64,000 bases of DNA from Luteithermobacter gelatinilyticus (GTDB lineage Bacteria; Pseudomonadota; Alphaproteobacteria; Sphingomonadales; Emcibacteraceae), in the NCBI RefSeq assembly GCF_005849285.1, contig NZ_CP040517.1, forward strand, positions 1,184,501-1,248,500. Reading direction: 5' to 3'. The notes below the pieces were generated by a model, which was not told the DNA's origin, ran no database searches, and saw only the letters and a list, made by a program, of their open reading frames with translations. This document shows, piece after piece, positions 1-9,172 of this stretch. The translations under genes and the position numbers were made by a program. The stretch's first letter is position 1, and each line of letters starts with the position of its first letter.

Positions 1-63
1 CGAAAAAAGCGCATGCCGGTGTTCCGCTAATTCCAGGGTTTTGGTGTAAAGTTTGTTCAGCAT
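1..63 (-). CDS. DedA/YqaA-like membrane protein, N-terminal fragment
   Basis: A minus-strand reading frame opens with ATG at 63 and runs off the left edge, giving 21 residues that begin MLNKLYTKTLELAEHRHALF. The pattern LYxxTLxLAxHRHA resembles the N-terminus of alphaproteobacterial YqaA/DedA-like (VTT domain) inner-membrane proteins, which are implicated in lipid translocation and membrane homeostasis. Only this short stretch is visible, there is no membrane segment yet, and no strong ribosome binding site precedes the ATG, so the assignment rests on resemblance alone. The gene would be divergent from tRNA-Leu. Confidence 0.4.
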   Translation of the reverse strand, partial: MLNKLYTKTLELAEHRHALFS

Positions 64-100
64 AGATCTGTTCATCTGTGATGTAGTGAGTTAGCTACTT

Positions 101-136
101 AGAATGACTTGTGAATAGGTTGGCTCAATTCACTAG
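101..136 (+). repeat. CTAG-bounded palindromic repeat, degenerate copy
   Basis: The right half (GTGAATAGGTTGGCTC then AATTCACTAG) matches the dispersed repeat seen intact at 30157-30196 and 57822-57861. The left arm has decayed (AGAATGACTTG in place of AGAGTGAATTG). Its terminal CTAG is shared with the start of the next hairpin. Confidence 0.65.
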
Positions 137-208
137 TCTTCTGACTCTGAAATTCGTATCATATTTGTAGCAGGCTATTCGAATTTCAGAGTCAACAAGA
201 AGACTAGT
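132..208. repeat. Long imperfect inverted repeat 1 in a hairpin cluster
   Basis: The left arm at 132-156 (ACTAGTCTTCTGACTC, TGAAATTCG) is complementary to the right arm at 180-208. Pairing is perfect except for four extra bases in the right arm, and the loop is about 23 nt. Both ends carry CTAG. No protein frame of note covers it. Confidence 0.7.
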
Positions 209-221
209 TAATTATTTGACT

Positions 222-299
222 CTAGTGTGGTTTCTGAATTTGAAGTTCCTAAGTCATATGACATAATCAATAACAGGAACTTCAAATTCACCACACTAG
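222..299. repeat. Long imperfect inverted repeat 2 in a hairpin cluster
   Basis: The left arm at 222-250 starts CTAGTGTGGT and ends GAATTTGAAGTTCCT. The right arm at 275-299 is its complement apart from a 4-base bulge (TTCT) in the left arm. The element is bounded by CTAG on both sides, like the neighbouring palindromes. It could be a decayed miniature mobile element. The rest of 1-417 shows no other gene. Confidence 0.7.
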
Positions 300-417
300 G
301 GTCAGGACCCTAAAACAAAATCTTTGCCAAAACATTATTTTTTTGCATTTGTTCGCCGTTTCCTTGTTGACCGTCGCCGTCTCATGAGTAATATGCGGGA
401 AGTTTCTTCGCCTCAGA

Positions 418-504
418 GCCCCTGTGGTGGAATTGGTAGACACGCTGGATTCAAAATCCAGTGGCTTCACGGCCGTGAGGGTTCGAGTCCCTCTGGGGGC
501 ACCA
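418..504 (+). tRNA. tRNA-Leu (CAA anticodon)
   Basis: This is an 87-nt tRNA with an encoded CCA end. The acceptor strand GCCCCTG pairs with TGGGGGC before ACCA. The anticodon stem CTGGA/TCCAG (445-449 and 457-461) encloses the loop TTCAAAA, giving anticodon CAA at 452-454. The T arm contains GGTTCGAGTCC, and a long variable arm (GGCTTCACGGCC) marks it as a class II tRNA, as expected for leucine. It reads UUG codons. Confidence 0.97.
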
Positions 505-693
505 CTTTTCCAGTTAGAGTGAATTATTGGCAGAGCCAAAACTGGTGTTGATACAAGCAGATAAAGTTTGGCTGTAACTTCCCGTTTTTTCTTATACTTT
601 TCATGAAATTCTCCTTGAAATATGGGCCGGGCTTGCCCACAATTTGCATCTGCATTTTGGTGTTGTGATTTTTACACATATTGGAGGCGGAAG

Positions 694-1467
694 ATGACGG
701 AACAAAAACTTGTGGGGCATACGGTTTTCGGGTCCGGGCCGGAAAAGGTGATCGTGCTGCATGGTTGGTGGGGGGATCATTCTGCCTATGCCAACATTTT
801 TCCTTATCTGGACACGGACACATTTTCTTACGTGTTTATGGATTACCGCGGCTATGGAAAATCCCGTTCCATGACGGGCGAACACAGCATAAAGGAGATT
901 GCTCAGGATGTGCTGGCGCTGGCCGATCATCTGGGGTGGCCGAAATTCCATGTCATGGGGCATTCCATGGGCGGCATGGTGGTGCAGCGGCTGATGGCGG
1001 ATGCGCCGACGCGGCTCAAAAGCGCCGTGGCGGTCACCCCGGTACCGGCGTGTGGCGCGCCGCTGGATGATGAGGGGAAAGAATTGTTTCACAATGCCGC
1101 GTCACAGGATGAAAACCGGCTGGCCATTCTTAACTTTCTGACTTCGGGCAGGCTTTCTGAAAGCTGGTATCGATATATGGTCCGCCGGTCGCGCGAGACC
1201 ACAACGGAGGCGGCTTTTCATAAATATATGCTGGCTTGGACGGAAACCGATTTTGCGGAAGACGCGCGTGGGGCCGAAGTGCCGCTTCTGTGTCTGGTGG
1301 GTGAATATGACCAGGCCATTACCGCCGATGCCATGCGGCAGACCTGTCTGGAATGGTACCCGAAGGCCACGTTGGACGTGATGGCGAACAGCGGTCATTT
1401 TCCCATGATGGAAACGCCGGTGCAATTGATCACCATGGCCGAAACCTATATGAAAAAACATTGCTGA
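694..1467 (+). CDS. Alpha/beta hydrolase fold protein
   Basis: This 257-residue cytosolic protein has the alpha/beta hydrolase (Abhydrolase_1) layout. An HGWWGD oxyanion segment lies near residues 23-28, the nucleophile elbow GHSMG has Ser91, a late acidic residue sits in GEYDQ, and the catalytic His is in SGHFPMME near the C-terminus. The start at 694 was chosen because GGAGGCGG lies just upstream; the frame is open further upstream but without such a site. The substrate cannot be read from the sequence. Esterase, lactonase or C-C hydrolase activities are all possible. It stands alone between the tRNA and mgtE. Confidence 0.85.
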   Translation: MTEQKLVGHTVFGSGPEKVIVLHGWWGDHSAYANIFPYLDTDTFSYVFMDYRGYGKSRSMTGEHSIKEIAQDVLALADHLGWPKFHVMGHSMGGMVVQRLMADAPTRLKSAVAVTPVPACGAPLDDEGKELFHNAASQDENRLAILNFLTSGRLSESWYRYMVRRSRETTTEAAFHKYMLAWTETDFAEDARGAEVPLLCLVGEYDQAITADAMRQTCLEWYPKATLDVMANSGHFPMMETPVQLITMAETYMKKHC

Positions 1468-1589
1468 ACGCTGGGGGCTGAGCCTTAATTTCAATTCGGG
1501 ACTGTAAAAAACCGGTGAAAGTTTGGTCGTGAGCTTCAGAAGCAGGCATGACCTGACACCAGGATGGCCCGCAGGCAGGGTAACATAGG

Positions 1590-3011
1590 ATGAGCGAACC
1601 AGAGATCGCGGACGACGTCAGAAAAACAAAAAAGAAAAAAAAGAAAAAAATGAAAAAGCTGAAACAGATGTTGTTTCAGCATTCGCCCGAACTCGTTCGC
1701 GAGGTTCTGCATGCCCTGGAAAGCGGGGATGAAGAGCAGCTGGATTATCTGCTGAGTTCCCTGCATTCGGCGGACCTGGCCGACCTGATTGAACAGCTAG
1801 GCAGCACCGACCGCCAGGCGTTGATCGCCTATCTCGGCCGGGATCTGGACCCGGATGTGCTGACGGAACTGGATGAAAGCGCCCGGGATCATGTGATTAC
1901 CCAAATGGATGACAAGGATGTGGTCGCGGCCATGACGCGCCTGGAATCCGATGACGTCATCCATGTGTTGGAGGACCTTGACGAAGAGGACCGCCAGCGG
2001 ATTATTGATGCCTTGCCGAAAGATAACCGGCTGGCGGTGGAACAGGGGCTGTCTTATCCCGAAGACAGCGCCGGGCGGCTTCTTCAGCGCAAGCTGATTG
2101 CGGTACCGGGCCTATGGTCGGTGGGACAGGTGATCGACTATCTGCGGGAAGAAACGGACCTGCCCGAAGAGTTTTATGAAATTTTCGTCACGGATCCGCT
2201 GCATCACCCGATCGGCACCGTGCGGCTCAGTCATCTGTTGAGAACCAAGCGGGATGTGAAGATCAGTGAAATCATGGATCCGGACCCCAAAGTGGTGCCT
2301 GTGGACATGGACCAGGAAGAGGTGGCGTTTTTGTTTCGCCAATATGACCTCACGTCCATGGGGGTGGTGGACAAGGCCGGCCGGCTACTGGGGATGATCA
2401 CCGTGGATGACGTGGTTGACGTGATTGACGAAGAGGTCGAGGAGGACATCCTGCGCATGGCCGGGGTGCAGGATTCGGATATTTCCGAAAGTGTGTTTGA
2501 AGCATCCCGAAATCGCATCATCTGGTTGCTGATCAATCTGGGTACTGCGCTTCTGGCCTCTGTGGTGATTGCTCAGTTTGATGCGACCATCGAGCAGATG
2601 GTGGCGTTGGCCATTTTGATGCCGATTGTGGCGTCCCTTGGGGGCAATGCGGGTAATCAAACCATGACGGTGGCAGTGCGGTCTCTCGCCACGCGGGAAC
2701 TCACCTCGTCCAATGCCCGGCGGGTGGTCAGCCGTGAATTGCTTATTGCCCTGCTCAATGGGGCCGCGCTGGCGGTGCTGATTGGTATTCTGGCAGCGTT
2801 ATGGTTTAACAATCCGGCCCTGGGCGGTGTGATTTCGCTGGCCATGATCGTCAATATGATCTTTGCCGGATTGGCCGGAATTGTGATTCCGATTACCCTG
2901 CAACGATTGAAAATCGATCCGGCGCTGGCGAGCACGGTGCTGGTGACGGCGGTGACTGATGTTATCGGGTTTTTCGCGTTTCTGGGCCTTGCCGCCCTGT
3001 TATTGCTGTAG
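1590..3011 (+). CDS. mgtE: Magnesium transporter MgtE
   Basis: This 473-residue protein has the MgtE order: an N-terminal superhelical domain (roughly 30-140), a tandem CBS domain (about 150-300) that senses cytosolic Mg2+ in this family, and five C-terminal membrane helices from about residue 325. The conserved pore-region segment GGNAGNQTM is present. It should import Mg2+ across the inner membrane. Oddly, residues 13-23 are almost entirely lysine and are encoded by long A tracts; an in-frame ATG at 1650 lies just after them and could be an alternative start. DUF1489 follows after 12 bases. Confidence 0.93.
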   Translation: MSEPEIADDVRKTKKKKKKKMKKLKQMLFQHSPELVREVLHALESGDEEQLDYLLSSLHSADLADLIEQLGSTDRQALIAYLGRDLDPDVLTELDESARDHVITQMDDKDVVAAMTRLESDDVIHVLEDLDEEDRQRIIDALPKDNRLAVEQGLSYPEDSAGRLLQRKLIAVPGLWSVGQVIDYLREETDLPEEFYEIFVTDPLHHPIGTVRLSHLLRTKRDVKISEIMDPDPKVVPVDMDQEEVAFLFRQYDLTSMGVVDKAGRLLGMITVDDVVDVIDEEVEEDILRMAGVQDSDISESVFEASRNRIIWLLINLGTALLASVVIAQFDATIEQMVALAILMPIVASLGGNAGNQTMTVAVRSLATRELTSSNARRVVSRELLIALLNGAALAVLIGILAALWFNNPALGGVISLAMIVNMIFAGLAGIVIPITLQRLKIDPALASTVLVTAVTDVIGFFAFLGLAALLLL

Positions 3012-3023
3012 CAGGGGGACGGA

Positions 3024-3452
3024 ATGACGGTGCACCTGCTGAAATTATGCGTCGGCGTGGATAGCGTGGAGCATCTTGTGGAATTGCGCCAGGGCCGCCC
3101 ATTGCACCGGGCAGCGGATGGCACGCCGTGCAACAGTCATGTCACCCGTTTTATGCCGAAACGTGCCGAAGAGCTGCTGGATGGTGGTTCGTTATACTGG
3201 GTGATCAAGGGATTTATTCAGGTGCGCCAGAAAATTATCGGGTTTGAGCCGGTGAAAACCGATCAGGGAATTAAATGCCGCATCCTTCTCGATCCGCAAT
3301 TGGTGCGGACCGAAAGCCAGCCGCGCCGCCCGCATCAGGGCTGGCGGTATCTGGAGCCCAAAGATGCCCCCCGGGATCTGCCGCATGGCGCGCAGGGGGC
3401 GGACCTGCCGGCAGAACTGCGTTCTGAGCTTCAGGAGCTGGGGCTGATCTGA
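3024..3452 (+). CDS. DUF1489 family protein
   Basis: This 142-residue protein matches the DUF1489 family, which is widespread in alphaproteobacteria and has no assigned function. Its features include LLKLCVGVDSVEHL at the N-terminus, a central GGSLYWVIKG, and the C-terminal segment HQGWRYLEPKDAPRDL. There is no signal peptide or membrane segment. It is 12 bases downstream of mgtE on the same strand and probably co-transcribed with it, and it converges on hisN. Confidence 0.85.
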   Translation: MTVHLLKLCVGVDSVEHLVELRQGRPLHRAADGTPCNSHVTRFMPKRAEELLDGGSLYWVIKGFIQVRQKIIGFEPVKTDQGIKCRILLDPQLVRTESQPRRPHQGWRYLEPKDAPRDLPHGAQGADLPAELRSELQELGLI

Positions 3453-3489
3453 GACACTGGCAAAACCGCCGGGGTCTTTGGAGCTGACC

Positions 3490-4308
3490 TTATCCGTTGA
3501 GCAGATCAAGAACCTGGGTATGAAGCCGCGTGTCACCGCAGGCGACGACCTGTCCCCCCTGATCCGCCGGCCCGCCCTCCCAGGTGGTGACGACCCCCCC
3601 CGCATTTTCCACAATCGGGATCAACGCCTGAATGTCATAGGCTTCAAGACCGCTTTCGATGACGATGTCGATGAAACCGCAGGCCAACATGGCATAGGCA
3701 TAACAGTCATACCCGTTGCGCATCATGGTGGCCCGGGCGGCCACCCGCTCGAACGCGGCGCGATCTTCCTCGGTGGCGAAAAGCTGGATCGGATCGGTGG
3801 TGGAAATGGTGGCAGCACCAATATCGGGGCAGGCCCGGGTATGGATAGGCGTGCCGTTGAGCATGCTGCCTTCCGGCGTGCCAATAAAACGTTCCTTGAG
3901 GTAAGGTTGGTCCAGCATGCCGATCACCGGTTGCTGCCCGTCGTTGAGGGCAATGAGCGTGCCCCAGAGCGGAATGCCGGTGATAAAGGCCCGCGTGCCG
4001 TCGATCGGATCAATGATCCAGGACCATCTTTCGACCCAGCCTTCGGCGCCGAAATGTTCGCGGCCGAGTTCTTCCCCCACCAAATCATGTTCTGGGTATC
4101 GTTGATGGATCAGGGTCCGGATCACCTGTTCCGCTTCCTTGTCTGCTTCTGTTATTGGATCAAAATCAGTGTTGAGTTTCCGCCCTTTGTTGGCCACATC
4201 AAGCGGCTGGCGAAAGGATTTCAGGGTCACTTTTGCCGAGGCTTCGGCGAGCGTATCCAGAAAATTTATATATTCCCTGATTTTGTCGGATGTCAGAGTT
4301 TCGGACAT
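3490..4308 (-). CDS. hisN: Histidinol-phosphatase, inositol monophosphatase family
   Basis: This 272-residue member of the inositol monophosphatase superfamily has the metal-binding GEE motif (VGEELG, about residue 78) and DPIDGTRAFITGIPLWG (about 100-116). The FITGIPLWGTLIAL form is typical of the HisN-type histidinol-phosphatases, which dephosphorylate L-histidinol phosphate in histidine synthesis. A second metal and substrate segment, EAYDIQALIPIVENAGG, is near the C-terminus. No other his gene is nearby, so a different sugar or inositol phosphate substrate cannot be excluded. Confidence 0.82.
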   Translation of the reverse strand: MSETLTSDKIREYINFLDTLAEASAKVTLKSFRQPLDVANKGRKLNTDFDPITEADKEAEQVIRTLIHQRYPEHDLVGEELGREHFGAEGWVERWSWIIDPIDGTRAFITGIPLWGTLIALNDGQQPVIGMLDQPYLKERFIGTPEGSMLNGTPIHTRACPDIGAATISTTDPIQLFATEEDRAAFERVAARATMMRNGYDCYAYAMLACGFIDIVIESGLEAYDIQALIPIVENAGGVVTTWEGGPADQGGQVVACGDTRLHTQVLDLLNG

Positions 4309-4398
4309 GGAACACGTTTCCCTGAATTGTCACGAAGTGTTGCGATGAATGATTTGAATTATCTGATTATTTGAATTATCAGGGCGGAGCCTATATCT

Positions 4399-4509
4399 AT
4401 GTTCGGGATAAGTAAAGTTTTGTCAAGTAAAGCCGGAACCGGCGTCATGATCCCTTACGGGACGAGGCGGTGCTTTCTGGAAAACGGTATCACGTATGAA
4501 AAGCTGTGA
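4399..4509 (+). CDS. Possible 36-residue leader peptide
   Basis: An ATG at 4399 follows GGAG at 4386-4389 with 9 bases of spacing and opens a 36-codon frame beginning MFGISKVLSSKAGTG. Its stop lies 14 bases inside the start of the next gene, in another frame. The arrangement would couple its translation to the flavoprotein, whose own ATG lacks a clear ribosome binding site. I recognise no family. It could equally be chance. Confidence 0.3.
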   Translation: MFGISKVLSSKAGTGVMIPYGTRRCFLENGITYEKL

Positions 4510-5638
4510 TTTTCTCATTATCGGCGGGGGCATTGCCGGGGCGTCGGCGGGGTATTTCCTGAGCCCCCACGGCAAGGTTCTTGTGCTGGAAAAAGAACAG
4601 GTGCCCGGGTATCACACCACCGGGCGTTCTGCGGCTTTTTTTGCTGAAACCTATGGTAATGAGGTGGTTCAGAAGCTGACCCGAGCTTCCCGAAGCTTTT
4701 TCGAGACCCCCCCGGAAGGATTTTCCGATACACCGCTGCTGTCCGATCGCGGCGCGCTTTATGTAGCGCGGCCGGAACAGGAAGAGGCGCTGATCCGGGA
4801 CTATAGGTATAAAAAAAAGGTCAGTCCTGATCTGGAGTTTTTGTCCGCAGCGGAAATCGAGGCGATGGTGCCTTGTCTGAAAAAGAACTATGCGGTGAGC
4901 GGGTATCGGGAGCCGGGATGCAAGGATATTGATGTGCATGCCCTGCATCAGGGATATCTTAGGGGTCTGAAGAAACAGGGCGGCGAAATATTATGCCAGA
5001 CCGAAGTCTGCCAGATGGAAAAAACACGTGAGGGAGCCTGGCACGTATTGACGGGGACCCACGAGATAATGAGCCCGGTGGTGATCAATGCGGCCGGGGC
5101 TTGGGGAGATGTGGTGGCTCGGCTGGCGGGGGTGCGGCCGGTGAGGCTTCAGCCCAAACGCCGAACGGTGTTGACACTGGCGCTGAACGGGACCCCTTAC
5201 GAGACCATTGTGCCGGCCGATATGCCCCTGACCCTGGATGCAGAGGATGACTTTTATTTCAAGCCGGAAAGTGGCGGTTTGCTGCTCAGCCCCTGTGACG
5301 AAACGGATTGTCCGCCCTGCGACGTGCAGCCGGATGAAATGGATATCGCCTATGCCATGAATCGCCTGGAGCAGGCCACACATATTCGCCTTAGGCATAT
5401 CGAACGCAAATGGGCGGGATTGCGCACCTTTGCGGCCGACCGGGCGCCGGTGATCGGATATGACCCGACACGGGAAAATTATTTCTGGTGTGTGGGGCAG
5501 GGCGGTTTCGGGATACAGACCTCGCCCGCGCTTGGGCGTCTGGTCAGGGATCTGGTGTTGCGCCGCAATGTTGCGGGCCATTTGCAGCTGATGGATCTGA
5601 AACTGACGGAACTTACTGTTGAAAGACTGAGAGGTTAA
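4496..5638 (+). CDS. FAD-dependent oxidoreductase (DadA/DAO family)
   Basis: This 380-residue protein has an N-terminal FAD-binding Rossmann motif IIGGGIAGASAGYFL (about 8-22), followed by the GRSAAFFAETYG segment typical of glycine/D-amino-acid oxidase-like enzymes. A C-terminal GQGGFGIQTSPALGRL closes the flavin site. Family members oxidise D-amino acids, sarcosine, 2-hydroxyacids or similar substrates; the specific substrate here is unknown. Its stop codon overlaps that of the convergent small gene in the shared tetranucleotide TTAA at 5635-5638. Confidence 0.85.
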   Translation: MKSCDFLIIGGGIAGASAGYFLSPHGKVLVLEKEQVPGYHTTGRSAAFFAETYGNEVVQKLTRASRSFFETPPEGFSDTPLLSDRGALYVARPEQEEALIRDYRYKKKVSPDLEFLSAAEIEAMVPCLKKNYAVSGYREPGCKDIDVHALHQGYLRGLKKQGGEILCQTEVCQMEKTREGAWHVLTGTHEIMSPVVINAAGAWGDVVARLAGVRPVRLQPKRRTVLTLALNGTPYETIVPADMPLTLDAEDDFYFKPESGGLLLSPCDETDCPPCDVQPDEMDIAYAMNRLEQATHIRLRHIERKWAGLRTFAADRAPVIGYDPTRENYFWCVGQGGFGIQTSPALGRLVRDLVLRRNVAGHLQLMDLKLTELTVERLRG

Positions 5639-5916
5639 CCCTTTTTGCCAATCCGCGGCCGGTCGGCCGAGTGTGGCCCGAAACTTCTTTCAAGGGTTTG
5701 CGAGCTGTCTTCAGCAATGGAAATAGCCTCACTCAACAGTCCCAGAATGGTAATATTGTTGTTGAGCACGTGACGCGCTTCGGGCCGGTCGTCATCTGTG
5801 ATCAGCGTGGCGCGTTTGATAATATCCTTGCGGATGATATGCAGAATATCCTCCAGCTTGTACCCTTCTGGGTTTTCTGCCGTTTTCAGAAAATGCGTCA
5901 TAACCAGATCCCTCAT
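5635..5916 (-). CDS. Conserved-looking hypothetical protein, 93 residues
   Basis: I do not recognise this family. The start at 5916 is supported by AGGGGG 8 bases upstream; the frame extends a little further upstream without such a site. The predicted protein is soluble, mostly helical and mixed in charge, with TLITDDDRPEARHVLNNN in the middle. A TTTA-N7-TTAA site (5964-5978, read on the minus strand) lies about 50 bases upstream and is one base from the CtrA consensus, so cell-cycle regulation is possible but unproven. Confidence 0.55.
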   Translation of the reverse strand: MRDLVMTHFLKTAENPEGYKLEDILHIIRKDIIKRATLITDDDRPEARHVLNNNITILGLLSEAISIAEDSSQTLERSFGPHSADRPRIGKKG

Positions 5917-6007
5917 AGATGATCCCCCTATTTCGGGGACCACTACACTCTACGGGAAAGCCGTTAAGGTTCGGTAAATTCAGGGACAACTTGCTGGAGT
6001 GGGGTAA

Positions 6008-6033
6008 GGGATGTTCCTTTTGCAGAACATCCC
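6008..6033 (-). terminator. Hairpin downstream of typA
   Basis: A perfect 9-bp stem (GGGATGTTC with GAACATCCC, 8-nt loop) lies 24 bases beyond the typA stop. No clear T tract follows on the minus strand, so it is either a weak terminator or a 3' stabilising hairpin. Confidence 0.4.
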
Positions 6034-6056
6034 CCTGAAATTCCGGAGGCGGCTTC

Positions 6057-7886
<1,830 letters not shown>

Positions 7887-8100
7887 ATTTTCACTCGTCA
7901 CATTTGAAACTATTGATCTGCCTTAAAAACTGTTGATCAATAGGCTGTCAGGGCCTATTTATATCGCAGTGCAAAACGGCATAAAATTCGGCGCAGTATA
8001 GTCATCTTTGTCTGTTTGTCCACGTGAATCTCCGGGAATAGGGGAGGATGAATTTCACAAGCGGATGGCGGAAGAGGCAAAGGGGCGGCCAGTATGGGAC

Positions 8101-8148
8101 CATAAATTCAGCGTCCCATAAATTCTGCACCGCATAAATTCTGCACCC
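8101..8148 (+). repeat. Tandem repeat, 3 copies of 16 bp
   Basis: Three direct copies begin at 8101, 8117 and 8133, each of the form CATAAATTC followed by a GC-rich heptamer. Copies 2 and 3 differ only at the last base; copy 1 has three changes. The array ends 19 bases before the ATG at 8168 and so lies in the 5' leader or promoter of the quinone reductase gene. Confidence 0.85.
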
Positions 8149-8167
8149 AAGGAAAAGGAAAGCTGCC

Positions 8168-9142
8168 ATGAAAGCCATGATTGTTCGGGAATGTGGACCT
8201 CTGGAAAACCTGAAGCTGGAAGAGGTTCCCGATCCGCTTGCAGAGCCCGGGAAAGTTGTGATTGACATCAAGGCCTGCGGTGTCAACTTTGCTGACAGCC
8301 TGATGGTGGGCGGGACCTATCAGGTCAAGCCACCCTTGCCCTTTAGCCCCGGCCTGGAGGTGGCGGGATACATTGCGGAGGTTGGCCCCGGCGTCGAAGG
8401 CTGGCAGGTGGGGGACAGGGTCCAGGCCCTGACCAACTGGGGCGGATTTGCGGAAAAGGTGGCTGTGCCCGCCGAGGTGCTGATCCGGATCCCGGAAAAC
8501 ATGTCTTTTGAAGATGCAGCGAGTTTTGTGGTGGCCTATGGGACAAGTCATGTGGCGCTGGATTACCGGGCGCGGTTAAAGGCCGGAGAATGGCTGGTGG
8601 TAACCGGTGCTGGCGGCGGCGTGGGGTTAACAGCCGTGGAAATCGGCCATTTGATGGGCGCGAGGGTGATAGCACTTGCCGGGGATGATGAAAAACTGGC
8701 CGTCGCCCGGTCCAAGGGAGCAGAATTCACGGTCAATTACAAACATGAAGATGTTCGTGATCGTGTTAAGGAAATCACGGAAGGCGCTGGCGCCAATGTG
8801 GTGTATGATGCGGTGGGCGGGGATATTTTCCGGGCCTGTTTTCGGGCCATGGCGCCTGAGGGCCGCATGATGATCATTGGTTTTGCCAGCGGCGATGTGC
8901 CGCAGGTGCCTGCCAATCATCTTCTGGTGAAAAATATTGAACTGATCGGGTTTTACTGGGGCGCTTATAAGGAATTCAAACACCAGGTTCTGCTGGACAG
9001 CGCCACCGACCTGTTCCGTTGGTATGCCGAGGGGAAAATCAAACCGCATATTAGCAAGACCTTTCCGTTGGAGCAAGCCGTGGAGGCGATCCGCAGCCTC
9101 AAGGAACGGAAGTCTTCAGGTAAGGTGGTTGTCACCATGTAA
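8168..9142 (+). CDS. NADPH:quinone oxidoreductase family protein (zinc-less MDR)
   Basis: This 324-residue medium-chain dehydrogenase/reductase has the N-terminal GroES-like fold with CGVNFADSLMVGG, then a Rossmann fold with AGGGVGLTAVEIGHLMGA (about residues 144-161) for NADPH. The zinc-ligand cysteines of alcohol dehydrogenases are absent, which places it with QOR-type enzymes that reduce quinones or enones. AAGGAAAAGG lies upstream of the ATG, directly after the 16-bp tandem repeats. It converges on the Tat flavoprotein gene. Confidence 0.88.
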   Translation: MKAMIVRECGPLENLKLEEVPDPLAEPGKVVIDIKACGVNFADSLMVGGTYQVKPPLPFSPGLEVAGYIAEVGPGVEGWQVGDRVQALTNWGGFAEKVAVPAEVLIRIPENMSFEDAASFVVAYGTSHVALDYRARLKAGEWLVVTGAGGGVGLTAVEIGHLMGARVIALAGDDEKLAVARSKGAEFTVNYKHEDVRDRVKEITEGAGANVVYDAVGGDIFRACFRAMAPEGRMMIIGFASGDVPQVPANHLLVKNIELIGFYWGAYKEFKHQVLLDSATDLFRWYAEGKIKPHISKTFPLEQAVEAIRSLKERKSSGKVVVTM

Positions 9143-9172
9143 AATGAGAGGGGCCAGAGGCCGCTCCGGAAG

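Noticed and set aside
514-526. TTAGAGTGAATTA after the tRNA as another copy of the CTAG repeat
   Set aside because: Only one short arm matches; the centre and second arm are absent.
3478-4374. Long plus-strand frame (about 298 codons) opposite hisN
   Set aside because: It is antisense to a clear inositol-monophosphatase-family gene and has no recognisable domain; codon bias on the real strand explains the open frame.
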